Origin: Leptasterias polaris
Lineage: Eukaryota > Echinodermata > Asteroidea > Forcipulatida > Asteriidae
Direction of reading: 5' to 3'
DNA length: 64,000 nucleotides
Assembly (NCBI GenBank): GCA_037783415.1
Contig: JAZGTN010000022.1
Coordinates: 8,034,001 to 8,098,000 of the forward strand
The position numbers and the translations under genes were made by a program. Position 1 is the first letter of the stretch. Each line of letters opens with the position of its first letter. Positions 46,901 through 54,735 of this stretch are shown in pieces. The notes under the pieces are model-generated. The model was not told the DNA's origin and made no database searches. It saw nothing but the letters and a program-made list of their open reading frames with translations.

Positions 46901-49900
46901 AATTAGCTTCTGTCAGGTAATGGGTTGTGCATCTTAAGGGATTTGAGATAGTTTGCAGTAATTACCAGTGTCCATTAATTGTTTAAATCGAGGGCCATCC
47001 TCTCCCATTATAAAAGTAGTAATAATAATGTAAACAGTTGTTAGAAACAAAAGAAGTGATCTTGTGCTTTTAAGGGCCTTTGTGGCAGGCAATAATTATA
47101 CTACACTGGTCATGGGAAATAATATGACATTTCGTGTCCCAATATTCACTTAAATTTATGAGTTATAAAAGTAACAGCTGAATAACTTTTGCGAAGTGTC
47201 CCCTTTCTTTCACATCAAAACTCGATACAAATCTATGGTGGCCCTGAAGGGACATCGCACATCGCAAATATCTTTGCAAATATTTGCGACATCGCAAATA
47301 TTTGCAAAGATATTTGCGATGTGCGATGTCCCTTCAGGGCCACCATACAAATCAGACAGTGCAATCGCCATAAAATAGAATTATCTTTGCTTTCATCCAT
47401 TGGGATGTGTACAAATTATGCCTATACTTGAAGTCCAGGCTCTATGGTTGTTTTATAATAAGCATGTGATGTCACAGGCTGTGTGGTTCCTGATACACTG
47501 CGAACAAATGAGTGTTGACATCATGGGTGTTGTTACATATTATAGAAACCGAAGAGAGCATCTAGATTAATATCATATGGGGCTAAAATAACACCAATGT
47601 AATCGGGTTTTTTTCTTCAGAAGTTAGTGTTATTTTAACACCCTGGTGTAAATTGTTGATTCTTTTCCGGTATTTGTGACAACACCAATGGTGTCAATTC
47701 TAACACTCAGGTTTTTGCAGTGTAGTATTTCTTTACCCAGTGATAGTGCAGACCCCAGTCGACCATCATATTTCCATATATAAAGAGGTCCAGACAGAGT
47801 GATGACTGATGAATAATAAAGACGATCTTGACGATTTACGTCACTCGCACGCGTAAAGATGCGGGTTTCCAACAACGACTTAGATTGTGACATATCATGC
47901 CAATGTTGGGACTACTTTTGGTTATAGTGGCTTAGGGATATTATGAATATTAATTAAGGACGGAGTAGTGCTTAAGCCAGGGCGCGGCCTATGGTTAGCA
48001 GTAACTGTTAGCCTGGCCTTGGAGGTTGAAATCTCTGTCCATAGTTTTTGTAAGTTACGTTAAATTTATTTATAAAACAAATCAATTATTTCTCCTGCAA
48101 GAGAAGTTTCATTGGCCTGTTTAATTTTGAAGTTAACTGTATTGTGATCCAGATGGGCTGTTTAAAGCCACAATAGACCTTATGCATTGACGTCACCAAG
48201 CCGCCATCTTAGAGGTAAACTGATGACGAAACAATGGAAACGCGCTGATTTGTACGCGCGGCGCACAGGACTGACCAATGAACATCTTCCTTTTGACCTC
48301 TAGGTGAGGGCGCCCTACTCAAATGACGTCATATGCATAAGGTCTATATAAACGACTCGTTAACTTGTCCTTCTCATTACATTAATTCTCTCTGGTTATC
48401 CGTCGGTATAAATCGTCCCATCTCCCTGCACTTGTTTTGAATCATCATCTTTAGCTCATGAGTATCTCATTTGTATCTCATTAAAAGAGATGCGATGGTT
48501 TATATTTTTCCTATGCTCCAACTCCAACGCTTATGACTCTATTAGGCCTATTATCTCTACTTATTATTTATCTCGGGATACACGTCGGTATATATTTCCC
48601 CTATACTCCAACGCTTTCGGGCCTCATTATGTTTGTTTGACCTCTTAATGTATTCATGTATTCATTGCACTTTTACCGAATCCCGCTTTTTCTTTTCTTG
48701 TTGAATAAAGGGAAAGTGTTTAACACTGAGAGGGGGTTACACTGTGTATCTAATACAAAGTAAAGTGTTGTTTGAAGCTTTTCATGTTGTGGAAAATAAT
48801 AAAACTGTAACTAAACTTGCTGGTACAACAAGGTACAAAACTATTTTGGGTGGAGTGTTGGCTCTGAAAAGAGCCGGTGTGGTCTTGACGTTTCGAACAG
48901 CATACTCCGATTGTGTTCGTCTCGCTGACTATACTGTTTGAAACGTGGATACCACACCGGGCTCTTTTCAGAGCCCCAACACTCCACCCAAAAGAGATTT
49001 TCACATGGTTGATAAATATAGGACGCTTGGACGCTTTGCAGCTGCACTTTAAGCGCTAATAGATTTTATCTGAAACAATGGAAAATCAATGTTGAAAACG
49101 AACATATTCGTACGCGCGGCGCACATGACTGGCAAATGAAAAACGTCATTTTGACCTCTTAGCAAAGGTGCCCTACTCAAATGACGTCATATGCATAAGG
49201 TCTATAAATCATAAATACATTGTTCTTAGCTTTGTACAATTTTTTGCTAAAGACAATGCGTGACATTGGCAATTTCCAAAGACCAGTATCCACACTTGAT
49301 GTGACCCAACAATTATACATGAAATAACAAACCTATGGAGAATTAAAGGCACTGGCAGTGGTATTTTTTTCAAAATAAAGCTTTTGTCATTCATATATAC
49401 ATTTTTATGAGTGGAATGTGAATAAACAATTTACTAAGGTTAAAAAATTGTATTTTTCTTTTAATTACAAATTAAAAAATAGGCCACCCTTTACATGGCG
49501 CTGTTCGTGACGTCAATCGAGGCAGGAGAAAATGTGTAGTCTGGCCCCGTACATTACGTCTGGGTACCTGATCAGTATGATGCGTTTTCGTATTCGGACG
49601 TCACCACCCAATGCAATCCTAGGACAGTGTACAGTCGACTAAAAGTAATACGAGACGCCAGTTTATACGAGGTTTTTCACCGGTCCCGAACTGTCCCATG
49701 CGCGTTTCTATGTCTTAAAAATGGAAGATACGAGCATGGTCATAACGAGAGCATGGTCATAACGAGAACACGGATAATACGAGGTATTGTTTTTCCACCA
49801 GAAACATTTCGCTGGTAACCTACGCTTCACTGCAACTTCCCTTGCACACTACTACCAACGAAAAAATCCCCGGGCTATCCAAGTGTTCGCTGCATAGCGC

Positions 49901-52242
49901 TGAAAACGACGTCGGACCGGACCACTTTGCCCTCGTTAGCCTAACTTTCGATGCCCGTAACTGCCTATATTTGGGATCTGCAGGAAAAAAATGCTGGCTG
50001 ACCCCATCTTTAGTCGTTTTGCTGCATCCAGCAGCAATTTTCGCTGGAAAAATGCAAGAAAAAAACCCCTTTTGGATAACCAAACGAAACGTACAATCTC
50101 ACTACTTGCACGTGTATATACAACGTAAATGCAGGCAAGTTCGAGTGGGGTCGATGTTCAATCGAGGCGAAGTCTTCCGCGATTGACGTCACAAAAAGGG
50201 ATGGGCGGAGTCGCCCCCAAACAACTTTATCTATTTTTTTAACATATAAATACTGACAAACAATTACTCAAAAAATTGTTTTTTTGTTAATATACATATA
50301 CTCATATATAAAAATTAAAAAAAATCTATTTCCAGGTGACTTTAAGTTAGATCGGTCTTCGGAGTCATGATAAAACAGAGAAGAACCCCATTAGATGTGT
50401 TCAATGTTTTTAAACATCGGACGCTATCACCAGTGAAAAAGATTGTTTGCTATTTCAAAACAAGTTTTCCATCATGGCCATCTTTATACCATGTAAGTTA
50501 TGTGCAAATCTGTGAACATTTATATTTTCAGTCTTACCAATGTTGTAAACAACCTTTAAATGCAATGGCAATTTACACCATTTTAACGTGGTGTTAGAGA
50601 CTTATGTCCTCACTCACATGAAGACTATCTTCTTCACAAAATTGAATTGCTCATTTCCCTTCCTCTAAAAACAAACCTCATTGATAGACTACTTTTCTCA
50701 ACACTTTCTTAGAAACTGGTACCTTTTCGGTTTAAGAAGATCCAAGCCGATCTGTGTAGGTGCCTTTAACATCCCATTGTCAACGAATAAAGACGATCTT
50801 GACGATTACGTCACTCGCACGCGTAAATATGCGGGTTATAAGGGCAAGGAACTTGCCCTATGTTATAATAACGACATCGATTGTGACATAATTATCATGC
50901 CAATGTTATGAGACAAATTTTGGTAAGTGGCTTAGGAATATTATGAAAATTAAATTAAGGACAGAGTAGTGCTTAAGCCAGGGCGCGGCCTATGGTTAGC
51001 AGTAACTGTTAGCCTGGCCTTGGAGGTTGAAATCTCTGTCCATAGTTTTTGTAAGTTACGTTAAATTTATTTATAAAACAAATCAATTATTTCTCCTGCA
51101 AGAGAAGTTTCACTGGCCTGTTTTAATTTTGAAGTTATTTGTATTGGGATCCCGGTGGGCTGTTTAAAGCCACAATACAAGCGTAATAACCCGTCCTTCT
51201 CATTACATTAATCATCTCGGGTCATCCGTCGGTATAAATCGTCCCTTTACAAATGACAAGGATGTATGAGTGACAAAGATTCTTCTTCTTTTTTGCATAA
51301 TAAAGCAGGATATGTACAATTACTTGTTGAAATCTGGAACCGAATAAAATGGAACTGTTCAGATTTTATAACTCTTGGTTATGTTGAAATTTTGACACAA
51401 AATATAAAATGGATGTGACCAGTGTAGTATCTTGCCTGTCAGAAAGGCCCTGGAATGTACAGGGTCATTCTCTTTGTAAACAAAGGTAACATGGTCAATA
51501 GAAATGTAACTAAACTCACCTCAGTTGTTACACTCTCATTGGTGGCTGTCGACACGTTAGTCCCCGGAAGTGAGGTGGCATTAGTAGCTGCACCAGTTGT
51601 TGTAGATAGCCCGTCAGTACTGGCTTGTGAGACCGTCTGCTGCCCGCTGGTTGCAACTGCTCCTCCCGGTGCAGTATTTTGCCCATTCACTAATGTAGCA
51701 GCCTGATTTGGGGGCTGTGGGGCAACGGTATTTTCTTGATGTCCGGTGGAAGCTCCTGCTCCTCCAGATGATTGGGTCTCAGATACCGCAGTGGTGGGGC
51801 CGTCATTACTGCTCCCCTGCTGACCAAGCCCGTCTTGTTGGCCCTCTGTTGACACACCCTCTGCCTGCTGCCCACTCCCCAGAGCCTGATCATGGGGCGG
51901 TGGGGCAAAGTTAACATCAAAAATTGTCCGAAACCCTTCGCTGGCCTCGGCAAGCTTGGAACGCAACACTGGGTTGTAGTTGCAGAAGGTCACGGCGGGA
52001 AAATGAAGTGACCTGTCGAATTTGACGTCCAAACTGACCGTGTAGTTGTACGCTAAGAACGTTTTGCAAAGCTCAACTACCTGATAGGACAAAATAGTGA
52101 CACTCCCTAAGAAGAGCAGCGACCAAATCGTCCTGGACAGCGTACTTTTGGATCGTTGGACATTCGGCAGTCCATGGGCCGAGCTGGTCGACATCAAATA
52201 GTCCAAGGCCCCGCTAAAGGTCTCTGTACTAGCTTCACCCAT
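34712..52242 (-). CDS. DEG/ENaC family sodium channel subunit, complete, 11 exons
   Basis: Join of 52242-51520, 43935-43748, 43156-43056, 42242-42079, 40833-40732, 39861-39744, 38896-38821, 38027-37970, 37702-37620, 37284-37209 and 34930-34712. Intron phases are 0,2,1,0,0,1,2,0,2,0. Every junction is GT-AG and in frame, giving 635 residues. These channels are trimeric, amiloride-sensitive cation channels of the plasma membrane opened by protons, peptides or force; the gate stimulus here is unknown. Visible features: the N-terminal HG gating motif (His23-Gly24), TM1 about 38-60, FPAVTFCNYN (about 81-90), a Gln/Ser/Thr/Gly-rich insertion (114-241), YGNCYTFN, the Cys-rich thumb (CERSCYQ, CKCFDP, CVCHQSC), SSVWP, and TM2 with GGQLGLWLGLS and the E-F-V-E end. 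The start ATG at 52242 has A at -3 and G at +4 and follows an in-frame stop. Introns hold several MITEs. Confidence 0.9.
35341..35721. mobile_element. Near-perfect 381-bp fold-back MITE
   Basis: Ends GGGACACGTTGCCTTGGATC and its reverse complement. The two arms pair along almost their full length, with only scattered mismatches and no real loop (centre near 35531, TCAAAAATTTGA). Such full-length palindromes can form very long hairpins. Lies in intron 10. Confidence 0.9.
36176..36447. repeat. Minisatellite, 16-bp unit
   Basis: About 17 copies of ACACCCCTATGTTCCG with variants. The regular open frames it produces (VPTPLCSD repeats) are not genes. Lies in intron 10 of the DEG/ENaC gene. Confidence 0.92.
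37069..37190. mobile_element. Short MITE with TTAA ends (piggyBac-like)
   Basis: TTAA-AGGGGCTGT...ACAGCCCCT-TTAA: inverted ends of about 12 bp flanked by TTAA on both sides, 122 bp in all. Confidence 0.75.
37209..37284 (-). CDS. DEG/ENaC gene 1, exon 10
   Basis: 76 bp. Acceptor GAACAG|G, donor GTT|GTAAGT. Encodes KNVAKVEVFFQEFNYEYIKQS, the V.VFF..L.Y..I.Q strand leading to TM2. Confidence 0.92.
37620..37702 (-). CDS. DEG/ENaC gene 1, exon 9
   Basis: Acceptor TTTCCAG|GAT, donor AA|GTAAGT. Encodes DKLFRDIMHRNEEVRTNLR and SSPGDWV, the variable knuckle/thumb helix before the last beta strands. Confidence 0.88.
37970..38027 (-). CDS. DEG/ENaC gene 1, exon 8
   Basis: 58 bp. Acceptor TTTTTCAG|T, donor GAG|GTAAAA. 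Encodes ETTYLTSVSSSVWPADKYE, the conserved Y..S.SS..WP block. Confidence 0.92.
38119..38345. mobile_element. Fold-back MITE in intron 7
   Basis: Inverted ends AGTGAGGTTTGC(G/A)GAGACAC. Inner inverted pieces ATCAGTGTGCT/AGCACACTGAT lie around the centre. The right arm contains GGTTCTTCTCAGAACC, a variant of the histone stem-loop shape. Confidence 0.75.
38821..38896 (-). CDS. DEG/ENaC gene 1, exon 7
   Basis: Acceptor CATCACAG|CT, donor CA|GTAAGT. Encodes MDCLTRLEGEYKHGTLGCVCHQSC, the closing C.C..SC cluster of the thumb. The other two frames either stop or lose the cysteines. Confidence 0.9.
39000..39360. repeat. Degenerate GTTGGCGTTGG-type repeats in intron 6
   Basis: Irregular repeats of GCGTTGG(GC)GACGTTGGTTAC and TTGGCGTTGGC pieces. 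Origin not recognised. Confidence 0.45.
39744..39861 (-). CDS. DEG/ENaC gene 1, exon 6
   Basis: Acceptor TTGTGCAG|GCG, donor AAGG|GTAATA. Encodes ACERSCYQTQVIRQCKCFDP...FPCALDDEK, the thumb cysteines of the family (AC..SC.Q..V...C.C). Confidence 0.92.
40289..40668. mobile_element. MITE with TTAAAGGCACTGGACAC ends, intron 5
   Basis: 380 bp. Ends TTAAAGGCACTGGACACGTTT and GGTGTCCAGTGCCTTTAA, with TTGGTAATT also inverted. Related fragments occur at 3300-3500, about 36471-36560, 49250-49350 and 62150-62270. Confidence 0.9.
40732..40833 (-). CDS. DEG/ENaC gene 1, exon 5
   Basis: 34 codons, phase 0 on both sides. Acceptor TTCGCAG|ATA, donor AAG|GTACTC. Encodes ISIERLGGLYSNCTE...VYNVSYSLK, the family's LP.PYG.C region in diverged form. 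Confidence 0.88.
41085..41260. repeat. Short direct duplication, ~127-bp spacing
   Basis: AATAACATGAGGC(G/A)TT(T/C)GAGCA(A/G) occurs at about 41090 and 41217, separated by a C/A-rich stretch. In intron 4 of DEG/ENaC gene 1. Confidence 0.7.
41950..42055. mobile_element. Small fold-back element next to exon 4
   Basis: Inverted ends ATTGGCGGCTAC...GTAGCCGCCAAT with inner GCTACGGCTA repeats. Ends only about 25 bp from the exon 4 donor. Confidence 0.65.
42079..42242 (-). CDS. DEG/ENaC gene 1, exon 4
   Basis: Acceptor CCTGCAG|GC, donor ATC|GTAAGT. Encodes LSMRLFVEQDEYMPEITESAG, then VVHDRFTMPFPEDDG and ISPGFQTAVAARI, matching the palm beta-strand and PG..T block conserved in the family. Confidence 0.92.
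42567..42604. repeat. Perfect 38-bp palindrome with two GACGTC cores
   Basis: TTTTCGACGTCAAGTCC and its exact complement meet at a central TATA (42584-42587). Lies in intron 3 of DEG/ENaC gene 1. Could be a remnant of a hairpin element or a protein-binding site. Confidence 0.85.
43056..43156 (-). CDS. DEG/ENaC gene 1, exon 3
   Basis: Acceptor TTTTTACAG|A, donor G|GTGAGT. Encodes NFTSFFHYKYGNCYTFN, the hallmark YGNCYTFN of DEG/ENaC extracellular domains, then FSKGDLFTNRPGPLYG. Confidence 0.92.
43748..43935 (-). CDS. DEG/ENaC gene 1, exon 2
   Basis: Residues 242-303 plus two bases. Acceptor GTCTAG|AGT, donor TC|GTAAGA. It encodes SLESWEDREQG through GHNLSTMLLDCKWKGYPCSPS, the family's finger-domain GH...ML..C.W.G..C block. 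Confidence 0.9.
44577..45075. mobile_element. MITEs with CACTGCAAAAAC ends
   Basis: A complete fold-back at about 44902-45072 (CACTGCAAAAACCGTGGTGTT...AACACCCCAGTTTTTGCAG) carries the inner inverted repeat TATGTGACAACACCGCC. A related half copy begins at about 44580, and its right end is the TTTTTGCAGTG near 44806. Another member lies at 47500-47725. Confidence 0.8.
46190..46340. mobile_element. Fold-back MITE with GGGAGACTTT ends
   Basis: Ends TGGGAGACTTT and AAAGTCTCCCA, with inner GGTGGCAGC/GCTGCCACC inverted. A partial copy (GGTGGCAGCAGACTTACCAGG) lies at about 41380. Confidence 0.8.
46351..47125. repeat. Tandem duplication, 382-bp unit
   Basis: ATGGCC(T/G)GTCCTCCAAATAG begins at 46351 and again at 46733. 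The two copies match through 'GTGCTTTTGAGGG/GTGCTTTTAAGGG' and 'CACTGGTCATGGGAAAT' with scattered substitutions and small indels. Confidence 0.92.
47234..47347. mobile_element. Perfect 114-bp hairpin element
   Basis: TATGGTGGCCCTGAAGGGAC...to its exact complement, centre at 47290/47291. Direct repeats ATACAAATC flank it (47225-47233 and 47345-47353), the last three bases of the right arm being shared with the repeat, consistent with a target duplication of 6 to 9 bp. Confidence 0.9.
47500..47725. mobile_element. MITE of the CACTGCAAAAAC family
   Basis: Starts ACACTGCGAACAAATGAGTG and ends CACTCAGGTTTTTGCAGTG, with inner TGTGACAACACCAATGGTGT. Confidence 0.7.
47812..48430. repeat. Dispersed duplication, copy A
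   Basis: Matches 50785-51250. Shared anchors: ATAAAGACGATCTTGACGAT, TCACTCGCACGCGTAAA, AGGGCGCGGCCTATGGTTAG, GTTAGCCTGGCCTTGGAGG and CGGTATAAATCGTCCC. Copy A carries an extra MITE at 48176-48344 that copy B lacks. Confidence 0.9.
48176..48344. mobile_element. MITE GACCTTATGCA...TGCATAAGGTC with TA target
   Basis: 169 bp, flanked by TA on both sides (48174-48175, 48345-48346), with TGACGTCA-like motifs near the ends. The homologous position in copy B (about 51174, CACAATA|CAAGCG) is an empty site. A second, left-truncated copy ends at about 49202. Confidence 0.85.
48440..48730 (+). repeat. Interspersed repeat, inverted copy at 60905-61190
   Basis: Contains CTATACTCCAACGCTTTCGG, CCTCATTATGTTTGTTTGAC and AAAGGGAAAGTGTTTAACAC; the reverse complement of these blocks is found at 60905-61190 within intron sequence of the second channel gene's locus. 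Not assigned to a family. Confidence 0.8.
48848..48992. mobile_element. Fold-back MITE with a histone-type stem-loop in each arm
   Basis: Arms TTTTGGGTGGAGTGTTGG... and ...CCAACACTCCACCCAAAA. Each arm contains GGCTCTGAAAAGAGCC or its near-complement GGCTCTTTTCAGAGCC, the core of the replication-dependent histone mRNA 3' stem-loop. Confidence 0.85.
50785..51250. repeat. Dispersed duplication, copy B
   Basis: Direct-orientation copy of 47812-48430, about 3.0 kb away, without the internal MITE. Confidence 0.9.
51520..52242 (-). CDS. DEG/ENaC gene 1, exon 1
   Basis: Residues 1-241, phase 0, donor ACTGAG|GTGAGT. It encodes the cytosolic N-terminus with SSAHGLPN (HG motif), TM1, FPAVTFCNYNPVLRSKL, then from about residue 114 a ~128-residue low-complexity tract rich in Gln, Ser, Thr, Gly and Ala with late N-glycosylation sequons (NAT, NVS, NES). 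Unusually, TM1 and the whole insertion sit on one exon. Confidence 0.92.
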
Positions 52243-53429
52243 ATTGAACAAGAGTCAGGCTTCAAATCTTGGTTTTGGAAAGTATTTCACCTATGCGATG
52301 TGTTGTCTATAGATCACAAGGCTAATCAGCGTCGTCATTCAGAGAAGTCGTTCAGCTGAACTGCGCGTTGCTGAGGCAGTCAAAAAACTGAATAACACCG
52401 ATTAGAGCTCCCTCTTTCACACCCCCACTCTCTCTCCGTGAATGACATAGACTTGTGGACAAGTCGTTAAATGTCTGTCGCGGTGATAGCGGAACGGCTT
52501 TCTCGCAATATCCCGCGAGAGGGCTGCTCTGTGCGAGATTATTGCTCTCACGACTGGTCGCATTTACCGACTTGTGAAACCCGCTGGCGGTTTGTGCACG
52601 GCCTATGGCCACTTCAGCCGAATTCGTACGGACGCATCTGATTGGTCAATTTCGTTATATCTATGAATATTCAAACTGTAGATGAATATTAAACATCAAA
52701 TCCTGTACTGGATGGAGTTTTATGTTGCTTTGATCATGCACGATCAAAACCAAACACTGAGTGGTGAGAGTGATTGTGTTCATGAATATTTTGACACAAG
52801 AAAATACGTATTCAAATCGAACGTAAGATTTTATTTCAGTGTTTGACAGTGCACAGCGTGTGGGGACATGACGTAAAACACACGGGCAAATCGTGTAGCT
52901 GCATGCCATGGCGCGCAGAGTTTCTCTCGGTGGGGCTCAGCATGACGGAAACCCCTACCCTAGCATGCCAAGAGATAGCTGTACCTGGAAGCTCATGAAC
53001 ATGTGGGAGGGGTTAGGGAGCCAGACCACCAACTACCTTGTCATTGCGGGTTTGTTAGTCGGTAAACCTCGCTGATCGAATCCGCTGTTTTAAAATCGTT
53101 ACGTTTCAATGTTCGGTGTACGTTCCTTTCCCCCGATTTGGAAATTAAATAAGATTTATGTCAATAAATAGGAAAACCACTCTTATATTGACGGTGCAAT
53201 TAAGTTAAACAATTTGTGAGACAAAAACGAGCCCCCCCCCAAAAAAAAACAACAACACACAAAACCAGAGCCCCTGAAGGAACAGGTGAAAAATAAATTA
53301 CAAATTAAAATGTGAAAAAAAAATTCTCACTCTGAATTTCTTTTTCCACTCTCGACACACAAAATTCCAACAAAGTCATTTCGTTTCCTCAAAATATTAT
53401 ATAATTCAATCAAAATATAATTTTGTCAC
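52243..53429. other. 5' flank of DEG/ENaC gene 1
   Basis: The presumed 5' UTR and promoter (minus strand) run from 52243 upward. No TATA box was identified. A CG-richer stretch at about 52430-52600 coincides with a repeat copy (see next entry). Confidence 0.4.
52448..52595. repeat. GACTTGTNNACAAGTC repeat, copy 1 (inverted copy at 54571-54735)
   Basis: Begins TAGACTTGTGGACAAGTCGTTAA and ends CGACTTGTGAAACCCGC. The sequence at 54571-54735 is the inverse (CGGGTTTCACAAGTCGTTAA ... TTAACGACTTGTC). Both contain CTCGCGAGAG-like CpG-rich pieces. Probably a MITE; copy 1 lies within about 250 bp of the channel start codon. Confidence 0.7.
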
Positions 53430-54010
53430 ATAAAATTATATTTTTTTAAATTTGTAAACAAAGTTGTGTTTTTCTAGGTAGCAAAATAGATTTTTCCTAG
53501 AAAATACGTTTTTGTTCCCTCGAACACGCCTTCTCCACCCGAAATACGATTTTGTTACCCAGAAATACGCGTTTGTTCCCTGAAAGATACGCATTCGTTT
53601 CCTCGAAATATGATTTTGTTCGCACAAAATATAATTTTGTTCGCTCTAAATATGCTTTCGTTCAATAAAAATAATTTTTTCCACCGAAAGGAGATTTCTT
53701 TCCCTGAAAACAAGCTTTCGATTCATCAAAATACGACTTTGAATTAGTTGCCCGAAACATACTTTCATTCGTCCGAAATATGCTTTCGTTCTATAAAAAT
53801 ATGAATTTTTTCCACCGAAAGGAGATTTCTTTCCCTAAAAACAAGCATTTGTTTCATCAAAATACGACTTTGAATTAGTTGCCAGAAATATACGTTCATT
53901 CGTCCGAAATATGCTTTCGTTCCCTTAATATACGCTCTCGTTCCTTCGCAATGAGATTTTGTTCCCCAAAATTCCTCTTTCGTTCCCTTAAGATAGCTAG
54001 CTTTTGTTCC
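53430..54010. repeat. Degenerate minisatellite, ~28-bp unit
   Basis: Repeats of TTCGTTCCCTCGAAATACG-type units with AT-rich variation, about 20 copies. Read backwards they give KGTKAYF-like repeating frames, which are not genes. Confidence 0.85.
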
Positions 54011-54059
54011 CTTAAGATAGCTTTCGAAGCCCTGTAGTCCAATCACACAAATTTGTTAA

Positions 54060-54195
54060 ATTCCCTTGTGAGGGGCGACTATGAGAGGGGACGAGTTTGT
54101 TGTCAGGGGGCGACTTTGCTAGGGGCGACTTTGTAGTTGGTGACTTTGTACATGTGTTTTTTGAAATTGGCGACTTTGCTAGGGGGGCGAGTTGA
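54060..54195. repeat. Short AGGGGCGACTTTG repeats
   Basis: Five or six irregular copies of (A)GGGGCGACTTTG with spacers. Confidence 0.7.
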
Positions 54196-54570
54196 CTGGT
54201 TTCCGTGTCTGTTGTTTATACACACTTAATACACACAATCACTGTAGAACACATCGGGTTAAATGATTGGAGCGATCAGTAACTATTCACGGAAGGCATT
54301 ATTTATTTTTATGAGGCAAAACACACATCTTAAACAATTATTATAATAATGAATTTTAAGATAAGTTTACTTTATTTCTTTAGTTACTAAATTAATGAAG
54401 GAGTTAACACCCACAAAACACACCCACAGATGTCTCAAGCGCAAGCATTCAGTACATTTACAGTAACTAAAATTACTACTACCCTTAGATAAAATGGACT
54501 CGTCTTCATGATCGTCGCTACAGCAACCGTAATGTACACTGCGTTCGTACATGAATAAATGAATATGAAC

Positions 54571-54735
54571 CGCCGGCGGGTTTCACAAGTCGTTAATGAC
54601 GAAGAAGAGTTGGCAGCCAGCAACTTCGCGCGAGAGCAGTGATCTCGCGAGAGCATTCTTTTACGCGACAGCACCAGATGCGACTCGACTCACCGCGACC
54701 ATCATTAACGACTTGTCAACAAGTCTATGAATGAC
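54571..54735. repeat. GACTTGTNNACAAGTC repeat, copy 2 (inverted)
   Basis: Inverse of 52448-52595, diverged. Begins CGCCGGCGGGTTTCACAAGTC and ends AACGACTTGTCAACAAGTC. Confidence 0.7.

Larger units (their letters stand above)
43936..51519. other. Intron 1 of DEG/ENaC gene 1 (7.6 kb)
   Basis: By far the largest intron of the gene and the main reservoir of repeats. It holds CACTGCAAAAAC MITEs, a GGGAGACTTT fold-back, a 382-bp tandem duplication, a 114-bp hairpin, two copies of a ~0.45-0.6 kb block and further MITEs, each listed separately. No exon was seen in either direction. Confidence 0.8.
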
